Below are positions 27,247-36,235 of a stretch of DNA of 64,000 nt, piece by piece. The notes beneath the pieces are model-generated. The model made no database searches. It had not been told where the DNA came from and worked only from the letters and a program-made list of their open reading frames with translations. Within the stretch, counting starts at the first letter, position 1. Each line of letters starts with the position of its first letter. This DNA is from Cylindrospermopsis curvispora GIHE-G1 (GTDB taxonomy: Bacteria; Cyanobacteriota; Cyanobacteriia; Cyanobacteriales; Nostocaceae), in NCBI RefSeq assembly GCF_014489415.1, contig NZ_CP060822.1, forward strand, positions 2,465,501 to 2,529,500, in the 5' to 3' direction. Made by a program: the position numbers and the translations under genes.

Positions 27247-28293
27247 ATGGTAACCCAAGTTGATAGCTTCATGACTGGAAAATTCGCAGAAATAGATCTT
27301 CCGGTTCATTATCTGGAAGGTATGATGGTAGTGCAGGCTTCAAATCGTCTGAGCGTAAATGAAGCCACTTGCTTTAAAAAGACCTGCCGAGATCTAATTG
27401 AGTCTAACCTGGATTCTAAAGTTCTATTGATAGACTTTAATAACACAACTTTTATGGATAGTAGTGGGCTAGGGGCTTTAGTCAGTAGTTTTAAGTCCGC
27501 TCAAGAAAAGGAGATAGAATTTATACTTGATAATGTAACCCCACAAGTGATGGCAGTCCTGAATTTAACGGGATTAGATCAGGTATTTATAATTAAATCT
27601 TCTGTAGGCAATAAAGCCTCAGGATTGACTAACTCCGGAAACAGTCGCGCCAGTAATTGTAGTCTAGAAGACCTACCAGCAACTCATCCTTGCGTAAAAT
27701 CTCGGATGAAAAGAATTATTGATATAGTTGGGTCTCTAGTAGGGTTAGTAATTACAGCATGTTTATTGATTCCCATTGGGATTGCCATCAGCATCAATGA
27801 TCCAGGTCCGATTTTTTTTAAACAGATCCGTTGTGGGTGGATGGGTAAACGTTTTTATATTTGGAAGTTTCGTTCCATGTGTGTAGATGCGGAAGCCAAA
27901 AAGTCCCAGGTAGAAAATCAAGTAGCTGGGGCATTTTTTAAAAATGATCATGACCCTAGAATCACCAAGGTAGGAAGTTTTTTGCGTCGCACCAGTCTGG
28001 ATGAACTGCCACAATTTTGGAACGTGTTAAAAGGGGAAATGAGTTTAGTTGGTACTCGTCCACCCACCCCTGATGAGGTGGAACTATACGAAGTACCAGA
28101 ATGGCAACGCTTAGACGTGAAACCAGGGATGACTGGGGAATGGCAAGTAAATGGTCGCTCCAAAGTACGCAATTTTGAGGATGTTATTCGTTTAGACCTA
28201 CAGTATCAGAAAAATTGGAGTTTAGTTTACGATTTGCAATTAATTGTTAAAACTATATCCATTTTATTTAATAAAAACAGTGGTGCTGTTTAA
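27247..28293 (+). CDS. Fusion of STAS domain with polyprenyl-phosphate sugar-1-P transferase
   Basis: A 348-residue two-domain protein. Residues about 15-120 form a STAS (anti-sigma-factor antagonist) domain with the typical [15 protein letters not shown], including the serine pair 72-73 that is phosphorylated in SpoIIAA-type proteins. After a short linker, residues 152-348 form a bacterial sugar transferase of the WcaJ/WbaP/PglC type: one membrane helix ([19 protein letters not shown]), then [41 protein letters not shown] and RPPTPDEV. The transferase would start a polysaccharide repeat unit (exopolysaccharide, possibly heterocyst envelope) at the plasma membrane. The STAS domain suggests control by a partner-switching kinase/phosphatase. 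Both domains look intact. Confidence 0.87.
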   Translation: MVTQVDSFMTGKFAEIDLPVHYLEGMMVVQASNRLSVNEATCFKKTCRDLIESNLDSKVLLIDFNNTTFMDSSGLGALVSSFKSAQEKEIEFILDNVTPQVMAVLNLTGLDQVFIIKSSVGNKASGLTNSGNSRASNCSLEDLPATHPCVKSRMKRIIDIVGSLVGLVITACLLIPIGIAISINDPGPIFFKQIRCGWMGKRFYIWKFRSMCVDAEAKKSQVENQVAGAFFKNDHDPRITKVGSFLRRTSLDELPQFWNVLKGEMSLVGTRPPTPDEVELYEVPEWQRLDVKPGMTGEWQVNGRSKVRNFEDVIRLDLQYQKNWSLVYDLQLIVKTISILFNKNSGAV

Positions 28294-28354
28294 ATCGTTG
28301 GACAAATCCTGAAAATAGTCTGTTATGGTTAGTTTCTGGATCCTCTGGCATATC

Positions 28355-28384
28355 TTTAAAGACGTTCATGGGAGCGTCTTTAAA
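28355..28384 (+). terminator. Hairpin after the STAS/sugar-transferase gene
   Basis: The perfect 10-base arms TTTAAAGACG and CGTCTTTAAA enclose a 10-base loop 61 bases after the stop codon. The stem is AT-rich at the base, which gives a T-run when read on either strand. Confidence 0.55.
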
Positions 28385-28402
28385 ATTGAGGGCAATTGTA
28401 AG

Positions 28403-28499
28403 TAAGTAGGTGGGTGGAATTAAATATAATATGAACTTAGGTTGAGTTTAATACTAAAATACTAAACCCATCCTAAAAATAATTGTGCCTCCCTACTTA
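28403..28499. repeat. Dispersed palindromic repeat, copy 2
   Basis: A 97-base, more divergent copy of the element at 9653 and 39252. Its ends are clear inverted repeats: TAAGTAGGTGGG at the left and CCTCCCTACTTA at the right. The inner hairpin arms are partly lost (GTTGAGTTTA...TAAACCC). Confidence 0.7.
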
Positions 28500-28512
28500 T
28501 TATAACAATAAC

Positions 28513-29322
28513 ATGAGAACCACTAACCAAAAAATTATCCAGGTTGACGCTTTTACCAACAAACCATTCCAAGGTAACCCTGCTGCAGTTTGCGTCTTGA
28601 CCAATTCTCAATCTGACGAGTGGATGCAGCAAGTAGCTCAAGAAATGAATTTATCAGAAACAGCTTTTTTGCTAGCAGAAAATGACGGTTTCAATTTACG
28701 GTGGTTCACGCCAACCACAGAAGTTCCCCTGTGCGGTCATGCTACCTTAGCTAGTGCTTATGTTCTCTGGTCAGAAGGATATTTATCACCCGAACAAACA
28801 GCTCGATTTTACACTAAAAGTGGCCTATTAATTGCCAAAAAACAAGATGATTGGATTGAATTAGATTTTCCCGTTAATCATTCCCAAATTGTGGAACCAC
28901 CACCTTTATTAAATGAGGTTTTAGGAGTTGATTACAAATCAGTTTATTTGAACTCCCTTGGTTATTTAGTGGAATTGGCCTCCCCACAATTAGTCCGACA
29001 AATACAGCCAGATTTGCAACAAATGAGACTGTTACCAGTCAGGAACGTGATTGTTACCAGTACTGGTGATCTGGAATATGATTTTGTATCTCGTTTTTTT
29101 GCCCCCGGTTTTGGTATTGACGAAGATCCAGTAACTGGTGCTGCACATTGTTGTTTAGCGCCCTTTTGGCGACATAAACTGCAAAAAGATAGTTTTTTAG
29201 CTTATCAAGCTTCTCAACGGGGCGGAATAGTGAAAGTGACCTATTCAGGAGGAAATCGGGTTTTTTTAAGCGGACAGGCTATTACCATCATCCGTGGTGA
29301 ATTATTAAGTGGGACTTACTGA
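28513..29322 (+). CDS. PhzF-family isomerase-like protein
   Basis: A 269-residue protein of the PhzF phenazine-biosynthesis-like fold (diaminopimelate-epimerase type). It starts KIIQVDAFTNKPFQGNPAAV with the conserved catalytic-type acidic residue in MNLSETAFL, and has RWFTPTTEVPLCGHATLASA and the second-half motif DEDPVTGAAHCCLAPFW. The family acts as isomerase or epimerase on small aromatic or amino-acid-like compounds; the real substrate is unknown. The ATG at 28513 is chosen because it directly precedes family homology; a longer frame from 28483 would start inside the repeat element. The gene lies 14 bases after that repeat. Confidence 0.85.
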   Translation: MRTTNQKIIQVDAFTNKPFQGNPAAVCVLTNSQSDEWMQQVAQEMNLSETAFLLAENDGFNLRWFTPTTEVPLCGHATLASAYVLWSEGYLSPEQTARFYTKSGLLIAKKQDDWIELDFPVNHSQIVEPPPLLNEVLGVDYKSVYLNSLGYLVELASPQLVRQIQPDLQQMRLLPVRNVIVTSTGDLEYDFVSRFFAPGFGIDEDPVTGAAHCCLAPFWRHKLQKDSFLAYQASQRGGIVKVTYSGGNRVFLSGQAITIIRGELLSGTY

Positions 29323-29535
29323 AAACCCCCCATCCTCCACCATATCCATTTATAATGGTGGGAAGTACAGTTCCTCCAGTATGTGCAGGGGGCACACAGT
29401 CACCCACAAATATTGTTCAACAATCCGCAAATTCAGGATGGTTACAGTTATGAATTTTCAGGTGGCGAATCAATTCGCCCAGATGTTACTTCCAGGTCTT
29501 GTGATAGCATCATCCTCCTCAGAGTGGAGGTTCTA

Positions 29536-32211
29536 GTGAACAATCACACTCCATCCCCTTTAGAAATTGACCTACAGTCAATTTTTCCCTTTGAACTCGA
29601 TCAATTTCAACTAGATGCGATCGCATCTTTAAATGATGGAAGATCAGTAGTTGTCTGTGCTCCGACAGGATCTGGTAAGACCTTAATTGGTGAATATGCC
29701 ATTTATCGGGCTTTATCTCGTGGTAAAAGGGTATTTTACACTACTCCCCTAAAAGCCTTATCCAATCAAAAGTTACGGGACTTTCGAGAAAAATTTGGTT
29801 TTGAGCAGGTGGGACTGCTCACGGGAGATGCTTCTGTAAACCGGGAAGCACCGATTATTGTGATGACCACGGAAATTTTCCGTAATATGCTTTATGGTAC
29901 CCCTATAGGACAAATTGGGGTATCTTTGACCAATGTTGAGGCTGTGGTCTTAGATGAATGCCACTACATGAATGATCAGCAGCGAGGTACGGTTTGGGAG
30001 GAATCCATAATTTACTGTCCCCAGGAGGTCCAGTTGGTTGCTCTTTCTGCTACTGTGGAAAATAGCGACCAACTAACGGATTGGTTAAATCGGGTTCATG
30101 GTCAGACAGATTTAATTTACTCTGATTTTCGTCCCGTTCCCCTGGAGTTTCACTTCTGCAACCCCAAAGGTTTATTTCCCCTACTCAATGAGAGTAAGAC
30201 CAAAATTAATTCCAGGTTAATCAAACGGGGTAAAAAAGGAATTGGGGAAAGAGGTTATGGTAATCGTCCTGAACCACCAACCATAGTTTATACCCTCAAT
30301 CAATTATTCGAGAGGGATATGTTACCAGCAATTTTCTTTATTTTCAGCCGTCGTGGTTGTGATAAAGCCGTTTCAGAAGTTAGCGACCTATGGCTGGTCA
30401 ATAATGAAGAATCCCAAATATTACGAGTACAAATTGATGAATTTTTAACCCGCAATCCGGAAGCTGGACGTTCTGGACAAATTGCTCCCCTGTATAAAGG
30501 TATTGCAGCACACCATGCAGGCATATTACCAGCTTGGAAGTTACTAGTTGAAGAGCTATTTCAGCAGGGTCTAATTAAAGTTGTATTTGCCACAGAGACT
30601 TTAGCGGCAGGTATTAACATGCCTGCGCGAACCACAGTAATATCAACTCTTTCCAAACGAACTGATAATGGACATCGACTATTGAAGGCTTCTGAGTTTT
30701 TACAGATGTCCGGTCGTGCAGGTAGAAGAGGAATGGATAAACAGGGTCACGTAGTAACCCTACAAACACCCTTTGAGGGAGCAAGAGAAGCTGCATATTT
30801 AGCCACATCCCCTGCGGATCCCCTAGTGAGTCAGTTTACCCCCAGTTATGGCATGGTGTTAAACCTGTTGCAAACCCATACATTAGAACAAGCTAAGGAA
30901 CTAATAGAGCGCAGTTTTGGTCAGTACATGGCGACTTTATATTTAAAGCCAGAATACGACGAAATTGAGGAAATTAAGGCAGAACTGGCAAAAATTGAGG
31001 AAGAATTAAGTGCCATAGACGAAAATGAAATTACCCTTTATGAAAAGTTGAAACAGATTTTAAAGGTAGAGCTACATATATTTAGAACCTTACAGGAGCA
31101 ACTAAGGGAAGAAAGAGAGTCTGAATTGTATATGATGCTAGAATTTGCCGTCAAAGGTACCCTTTTGAGCTTGAGAGATAAAAACACGACAGCTACCCTA
31201 CCAATGACAGCCATATTATATAGTAAAGTGCCAGAAACTGGTCCAAGTTCCTTCATTATTTGCTTGGGCAAGAATAATCGTTGGTATTCAGCTACAAACT
31301 CAGATGTAATTGAAGTACATGCTCACATATCTAGGGTAGAAGTGCCAGAAAGTATTATACCCCCTATAGAGCTAGGATTAAAAAAGGGTTATTCTTGGCG
31401 AGGAGATGCACAGACAGCACAAATAGCGGATCTTATTCCAGATACGACAGAGTTTTTGTACATGACACCGGAGTTAGCAAATCAACTCAATCGGGTAGTG
31501 TCTATACAGTCACAAATGGAAAAGAATTCCGTACATCAGTCGGGGAAAATTGGGCATATATTTAAGCAGAAAGCCGAGTTTGTGGAATTAAAATCATATC
31601 TGGAGGGTTTAGAGAAGAAGGTAAAACGAAACTCTGAGGAACATTGGGAGCAGTTTCTGAACTTGATTAGGATTCTACAACATTTTGATGCCCTAGACAA
31701 TTTGGCACCCACACACTTGGGACAAATGGCGTCCACCATTAGGGGTGAGAATGAATTATGGTTAGGATTAGCTATAGATAGTGGTGAACTAGATAATTTA
31801 GATCCCCATCACTTAGCAGCAGCAGTAGCAGCACTAGTCACGGAAACACCACGACCTGATAGTAGGGTAAGTTTTAATTTGAGTAATGAGGTAGGGAGTG
31901 CCCTGTCAAAGTTGCGTAATATTAGACGTAAGTTATTTCAGATTCAACATCGTTATCATGTTGCTCTACCTATATGGTTAGAATTTGAACTGATTGCTAT
32001 TGTGGAACAATGGGCACTGGGAACCAAATGGTTACAACTTTGTGCTATGACCACTTTAGATGAGGGTGATGTGGTTAGGTTATTAAGGCGAACTCTTGAT
32101 TTGTTATCACAAATTCCTCATGCTCCCTTTGTGAGCGAGTCTTTGCGGAAAAATGCTGGAAGGGCGATGCAGTTAATCGACCGTTTTCCTGTAAATGAGG
32201 TGATGGATTGA
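29536..32211 (+). CDS. Ski2-like DExH-box RNA helicase
   Basis: An 891-residue superfamily 2 helicase related to Ski2/Mtr4 and the chloroplast protein ISE2. Motif I is VCAPTGSGKTLIGEYA near residue 42, motif II VVLDECHYMND (DECH), motif III ALSATVEN, and later motifs are AAHHAGILPAWK, FATETLAAGINMPARTTV and LQMSGRAGRRGMD. The C-terminal third has the arch/DSHCT-like helical region. Its role is probably RNA processing or decay. GTG 29536 is chosen because GTGGAGG lies just before it and homology starts right after (SIFPFELDQFQLDAI); the open frame to 29383 is not protein-like. The 3' end overlaps the convergent glutaredoxin-MauE gene by 39 bases. Confidence 0.9.
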   Translation: MNNHTPSPLEIDLQSIFPFELDQFQLDAIASLNDGRSVVVCAPTGSGKTLIGEYAIYRALSRGKRVFYTTPLKALSNQKLRDFREKFGFEQVGLLTGDASVNREAPIIVMTTEIFRNMLYGTPIGQIGVSLTNVEAVVLDECHYMNDQQRGTVWEESIIYCPQEVQLVALSATVENSDQLTDWLNRVHGQTDLIYSDFRPVPLEFHFCNPKGLFPLLNESKTKINSRLIKRGKKGIGERGYGNRPEPPTIVYTLNQLFERDMLPAIFFIFSRRGCDKAVSEVSDLWLVNNEESQILRVQIDEFLTRNPEAGRSGQIAPLYKGIAAHHAGILPAWKLLVEELFQQGLIKVVFATETLAAGINMPARTTVISTLSKRTDNGHRLLKASEFLQMSGRAGRRGMDKQGHVVTLQTPFEGAREAAYLATSPADPLVSQFTPSYGMVLNLLQTHTLEQAKELIERSFGQYMATLYLKPEYDEIEEIKAELAKIEEELSAIDENEITLYEKLKQILKVELHIFRTLQEQLREERESELYMMLEFAVKGTLLSLRDKNTTATLPMTAILYSKVPETGPSSFIICLGKNNRWYSATNSDVIEVHAHISRVEVPESIIPPIELGLKKGYSWRGDAQTAQIADLIPDTTEFLYMTPELANQLNRVVSIQSQMEKNSVHQSGKIGHIFKQKAEFVELKSYLEGLEKKVKRNSEEHWEQFLNLIRILQHFDALDNLAPTHLGQMASTIRGENELWLGLAIDSGELDNLDPHHLAAAVAALVTETPRPDSRVSFNLSNEVGSALSKLRNIRRKLFQIQHRYHVALPIWLEFELIAIVEQWALGTKWLQLCAMTTLDEGDVVRLLRRTLDLLSQIPHAPFVSESLRKNAGRAMQLIDRFPVNEVMD

Positions 32212-33060
32212 CGCTCGCTCGATAAATCGGGGGATGAATCGCGGTTTAGGATAAATTGGATATACTAATTTTTGTGGTTGGTGATAACCAATTTCCGGTG
32301 AAACAGTGTTGGGGGAAACCATAGATTTTATGGACTGGGGACTGAGCGATGAAAAAATTAGCATAGCACCCATAATCGTCATAATGCCATTTTCTGCAAA
32401 GCTGACAATTCCCAAGGGCGCTTTGGAATTTCCACCAATACAGGCACAGTTCAATGCCATTTTGTCTATATATACCGCCTTGAAAACAGACACAACACCA
32501 CTCATGCCCAATATTAATGAGCCAACTCCGGTAAATAGCGGCGCTATATTCGATAGAAATCCCAAACCAATGGCCAGCTCCGCAAAGGGATAGAGTTTGC
32601 CATAGTGGTGGAACCGCTGGGTAATTAGGTCATACTTCTTAAAGCTGGTGGTAAAGCTATCAATATCCATCAATTTCAAGGAGGCCAGCATGGAAAGGGA
32701 AATACCCATAAATCCAGTTAGTCCCAAGGAGGTAGAAAGTGCTACTAATCCTGCAGTGGAAAATAGAGCAATCACCGGTGTGTAGGAGTACTCAGGAGTG
32801 ATTGCTTGCACGGAAAAATACTTGGCAAGATCTGAATATCCACCTAAGCGCCGATCTCCAATAAAGATTTGGGGGGTGGTAGAAACTCCGTATTGTGCCT
32901 TAAAAGCATCAACTTCTATCTGTGAACGCAGCAGAATATCCTCAAAGGGAATGCCATGCTCAGTCAGCAATTTAATTGCCCGTAGTCCCCAAGGACACTG
33001 ATGTTCAGGGGTTGACATTCGGTAGACTTTCACTGGTGCATTGAATAAAACATTAGTCAT
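32173..33060 (-). CDS. Glutaredoxin domain fused to MauE/DoxX-type membrane domain
   Basis: A 295-residue fusion. Residues 8-85 are a glutaredoxin-like domain with an EHQCPWGLRAIKLL active site (C22; the second position is glycine, so it is monothiol) and TTPQIFIGDRRLGGYSDL. Residues about 95-250 are a four-helix MauE/DoxX-type membrane domain ending in LNCACIGGNSKAPLG, where the CxC pair resembles the redox cysteines of MauE-like and DsbB-like proteins. The protein could pass electrons between a cytosolic thiol and a membrane or periplasmic partner. Similar fusions exist in cyanobacteria. It is divergent from the toxin-helicase gene with only 46 bases between, and its 3' end overlaps the helicase gene on the opposite strand. 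Confidence 0.82.
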   Translation of the reverse strand: MTNVLFNAPVKVYRMSTPEHQCPWGLRAIKLLTEHGIPFEDILLRSQIEVDAFKAQYGVSTTPQIFIGDRRLGGYSDLAKYFSVQAITPEYSYTPVIALFSTAGLVALSTSLGLTGFMGISLSMLASLKLMDIDSFTTSFKKYDLITQRFHHYGKLYPFAELAIGLGFLSNIAPLFTGVGSLILGMSGVVSVFKAVYIDKMALNCACIGGNSKAPLGIVSFAENGIMTIMGAMLIFSSLSPQSIKSMVSPNTVSPEIGYHQPQKLVYPIYPKPRFIPRFIERASIHHLIYRKTVD

Positions 33061-33070
33061 TTATGTTAGT

Positions 33071-33097
33071 GTATATATTGTCCTCCATACAATATAC
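33071..33097. promoter_or_regulatory. Inverted repeat before the toxin-helicase fusion (operator candidate)
   Basis: TATATTGT (33074-33081) and ACAATATA (33089-33096) are perfect 8-base arms with a 7-base spacer. It fills the 46-base gap between two divergent genes, so a bound protein could control both. Toxin-antitoxin complexes often bind such sites, but that role here is an inference. Confidence 0.45.
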
Positions 33098-33106
33098 AAT
33101 AAACTA

Positions 33107-35569
33107 ATGGCACAAGTAAAAATTGTCAAGAGAGCATTCAAGGAAATGCAGAAGCTATACCATGAAGATCTAGAAACTGTTAGGAACATAATTAAGGGTT
33201 TTAGTGAAGATCTTCCTGGTGATTGTAAACAACTAGAAGGTTATGGAAACTTATGTCGTACCAGGCAAAATGACATCAGAGTAATCTGGAGACGAGATGA
33301 AAATAATGATTTTCTGGTTGTTAAGGTGGGAAGAAGAGACAAGGTTTATCAACAAATCAACAGGAATCGAAACCTAGATAATCCCCTAGCTTGGTCAGAT
33401 ATTCTTGATCTACCAGAAGACAGAGTAGAGAGTATTCCCACATATAAGGTATCCGATCAAAATTACTCATCCTGGTATCAGTTTGTTTATGGTGGCTATC
33501 TTTATTCACCAATTCTCACCCCAGAACAACATAGAACAATTTATAGTCACCTAAACACATTGACTAACAATTTGAGGGAAAGGAGGGACGAAATAATTCC
33601 CAGCTTGTTGTTGCAGAGTGCACCAGGTACGGGTAAAACAGTTTGTGCTGCACTATTCGCTTGTAACCAATACACACAACCACAACAAGGTTGGAACATC
33701 ATCCTAATTCTACCACCTGCTCTCTGTGAGGAAGTGAAACAATTTACCTGTATTAAAGAACTTGATCTAAAAGATGATCAATTTTTCTTTGTTGGTACTT
33801 TTCAAGAATGGCATAGAAGTGTAAATTCTGAACTACATAATCAGGTTGCCACCAATGAAGAAGAATTAGATGCTCTTACTAAAGAGGCCAGAAGGATCCA
33901 TGTTATTAGTAATAATGAGTATCTGTCAGACCACGACTTGACACTATACAGAAGCTTTGTTTATGAAAGAGATAGTATAAACGTAAAAAATCCCATTTAT
34001 AGAAACAACGAACTGAGAGTTAAAAAATTAATAAAAATTAAGCAAGGTAGGGAAGGATACAAGAAACATCTCAACAACAAACTAGTTTGGTTAGACGCTT
34101 TGAGAAAAACAACTCAAGAACTCAATCTCACAGATATAATGACCCCCGAACAGATAACAAGACAGACCCTGTTCATTTTTGATGAAGCACAGGATTATTT
34201 ACTTAGAGAATTAGATGACGTTATACAAATGCTCACAAGGTGGCGGAACCAATTTTTACCACCTATAATTTGGTTACTAGGTGATCTGAATCAACGGATT
34301 AAACCGGTTGATTTTGATTGGGGAAGTCTACATCTTAACCAACGAATTCATCTTAAATACAACTACCGCAACACCCAAAAAATACTGGAATTTGCTGAAA
34401 TATTGCACAATTTTGCCAAGAGCGCCAATGCTGGTGGTAGACACCTTCCTGATCCTTCCAATCCAGAACATGCTTTTGAAATAGGTGAAAAAGTTGCCAT
34501 ATTAGAAGTTGACTCCATGGATGATGCTAGAAATTTTCTCCAGCAGTTAAGTGACAACATTAGTGCTTCAACCCAGCAAGATGACAGATATTTACTGCGT
34601 AAGTTATCGCGCCAAGTTCATTTAATTTATAAACATAATCATGAGCTTGTGGCAAACTGCTTACCTGGAATTAGTTATCTGAAAGCTGAGGAAGCCAAGG
34701 GAAGAGAATTTGATGCTTGCATTGGTTTTTTGATATTTCAAGGTGAAGGTCACCCCTCCTTTGAAGAGGCTAATATTTGGTACACCATCGCCACCCGGGC
34801 AAAATCTAGACTGTTAATCATAGCAACCCCTGGGGAATTGGAAAGGTTAGGAGGAAGAGATAAATTTACCAACTGTGATTGGTATACCTCCATGGATGGT
34901 AACTTTTTGATTAGTTGGATTTCCGAGTTATCTGGTGCTGAAGATTTCTCAGAAGATGTGGATGCAGTTGACCGGTTAATTAATGATGCTGTAAATTCTG
35001 ATCCCCCCCTAATACATTGGGATATGTATACCGTTCTTCGCACAGCTGCAGATGATAGAATCAATGAAATTGAATCTAAGTTAATAGCAAGATTATCCCA
35101 GTGTAACCCAGATTTTTTGGACAGGGAATTGAAGCAAGCTGATAACAATATTACCGATTTTTATAATAGGATTGCCATAAAGTGTTTACTTCTGAGAAGT
35201 TCCCGCCGATTTTGGGATGCTATTACTCAAGCAAATGAATTAAAGAGAACCATGGCCAATGCTTATAACCGTATTATTAATGCCATAGCTCAAGATCTTG
35301 AGGATAGGTTTTTACCCTACGAAGCAGCTCGTGTAAGAATGAATTTAGGTCAGCAGTTTCCCGCAGACTATCCATTTAGCAGTCTAATATCAAACAATAA
35401 TTTCCATAATTTGTCCCCAGTGTCTAATTTATGTCAGATGGCGATCGAAAGTATCTCAGAAAGTGAGCTTTTGCTAGAATCACTTGATGAGATTCAAGCT
35501 GCTTATAATGATTATCAAGTAGGAAACTTTATAACTTTTGATGAATACAAGTCACAACGATTACATTAA
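33107..35569 (+). CDS. RelE-like / SF1 helicase / antitoxin-tail fusion protein
   Basis: An 820-residue three-part protein. Residues 1-90 look like a RelE/ParE toxin: VKIVKRAFKEMQKLY, then CRTRQNDIRVIWRRD and VVKVGRRDKVYQ, matching the RIRIGDYRVRY and HR..Y core of that family. Residues about 130-640 are an SF1 helicase-type ATPase (DUF2075/UvrD-like): Walker A SAPGTGKTVCA near 172, Walker B LFIFDEAQDYL near 354, WLLGDLNQRI, LKYNYRNTQKI and a C-terminal YTIATRAKSRLLIIA. The last 33 residues (SLDEIQAAYNDYQVGNFITF) match the tail of the orphan antitoxin at 35996. ATG 33107 is chosen because homology starts there. A free RelE gene follows after 5 bases. Function is unknown; nucleic-acid remodelling linked to toxin control is a guess. 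Confidence 0.8.
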   Translation: MAQVKIVKRAFKEMQKLYHEDLETVRNIIKGFSEDLPGDCKQLEGYGNLCRTRQNDIRVIWRRDENNDFLVVKVGRRDKVYQQINRNRNLDNPLAWSDILDLPEDRVESIPTYKVSDQNYSSWYQFVYGGYLYSPILTPEQHRTIYSHLNTLTNNLRERRDEIIPSLLLQSAPGTGKTVCAALFACNQYTQPQQGWNIILILPPALCEEVKQFTCIKELDLKDDQFFFVGTFQEWHRSVNSELHNQVATNEEELDALTKEARRIHVISNNEYLSDHDLTLYRSFVYERDSINVKNPIYRNNELRVKKLIKIKQGREGYKKHLNNKLVWLDALRKTTQELNLTDIMTPEQITRQTLFIFDEAQDYLLRELDDVIQMLTRWRNQFLPPIIWLLGDLNQRIKPVDFDWGSLHLNQRIHLKYNYRNTQKILEFAEILHNFAKSANAGGRHLPDPSNPEHAFEIGEKVAILEVDSMDDARNFLQQLSDNISASTQQDDRYLLRKLSRQVHLIYKHNHELVANCLPGISYLKAEEAKGREFDACIGFLIFQGEGHPSFEEANIWYTIATRAKSRLLIIATPGELERLGGRDKFTNCDWYTSMDGNFLISWISELSGAEDFSEDVDAVDRLINDAVNSDPPLIHWDMYTVLRTAADDRINEIESKLIARLSQCNPDFLDRELKQADNNITDFYNRIAIKCLLLRSSRRFWDAITQANELKRTMANAYNRIINAIAQDLEDRFLPYEAARVRMNLGQQFPADYPFSSLISNNNFHNLSPVSNLCQMAIESISESELLLESLDEIQAAYNDYQVGNFITFDEYKSQRLH

Positions 35570-35574
35570 TCACC

Positions 35575-35850
35575 ATGTCCCACATTAATAAAATTTACAC
35601 TATAGTTGTACCTAGACGTGTGCAAAGACAGCTAGATGCTTTGCCAAGAGATGTCTATGATCGGATCGCTCCCAGAATTGAAGGACTTAGGCAAGATCCT
35701 CGTCCCCATGGAGTCATGACAATGAGAGGACATGAAAATGAATATCGTATTCGCATTGGTGATTATCGCGTTCGCTACGAAATTGATGATAGAAAATTAA
35801 TTATTCTTCTGGTTCAATGTAGGCATAGAATAGATGTGTATACAGTATAG
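35575..35850 (+). CDS. RelE/ParE-family toxin
   Basis: A 91-residue toxin of the RelE/ParE superfamily. RelE members cut mRNA on the ribosome, and ParE members poison gyrase. Visible features are the N-terminal helices (VPRRVQRQLDALPRDVYDRI), the core strands YRIRIGDYRVRYEIDD and the terminal LVQCRHRIDVY, which is RelE-like. It begins 5 bases after the stop of the helicase fusion, where a free antitoxin gene would normally end; the antitoxin-like tail of the fusion is therefore the probable partner. The separate antitoxin-like gene at 35996 could also serve. Confidence 0.85.
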   Translation: MSHINKIYTIVVPRRVQRQLDALPRDVYDRIAPRIEGLRQDPRPHGVMTMRGHENEYRIRIGDYRVRYEIDDRKLIILLVQCRHRIDVYTV

Positions 35851-35995
35851 ATCTACATTCTACAATATTTATAGATGTGGAAAATTACAGCATATATGTC
35901 CATGAGGTTTAAGTCTCAATCTTTGGGAGTCTATGTCTATATAGTACATTAGTGCCAAATAAATTTAGATAGAATCAAAGTGGAGGTAAGTTTTA

Positions 35996-36235
35996 ATGGC
36001 CGAAAATACTGTGAAAGTAGATGTCCTATTCCCAGCATTGTTAAAAGCAATTTCCTCACTAGGAATTGATGAAAAACATCAACTTTGGGAATTGTTGGAA
36101 GCTGAGTTATTCCCTGATGATGAAGACTCCCCGGAAGATCTTGATGACATTCAAGCTGCTCGTAGTGATTACCAAGCAGGAAACTTTATGACTTTCGATG
36201 AATATCAGATTTATCGCAATAATCTCCCGAATTGA
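35996..36235 (+). CDS. Orphan antitoxin-like protein
   Basis: A 79-residue acidic protein of a common cyanobacterial antitoxin type. The N-terminal part is helical (LFPALLKAISSLGIDEKHQL), and the C-terminus DDIQAARSDYQAGNFMTFDE is the toxin-binding-type tail. The same tail ends the helicase fusion protein upstream (about 17 of the last 24 aligned residues are the same). A GGAGGT ribosome site precedes the ATG. No toxin gene follows directly; it could act on the RelE at 35575, 145 bases upstream, or its own toxin was lost with the decayed DNA that follows. Confidence 0.65.
   Translation: MAENTVKVDVLFPALLKAISSLGIDEKHQLWELLEAELFPDDEDSPEDLDDIQAARSDYQAGNFMTFDEYQIYRNNLPN

Noticed and set aside
29383-29535. 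N-terminal extension of the Ski2-like helicase frame.
   Set aside because: The extension is unlike the family, and GTG 29536 has a GTGGAGG ribosome site next to it.
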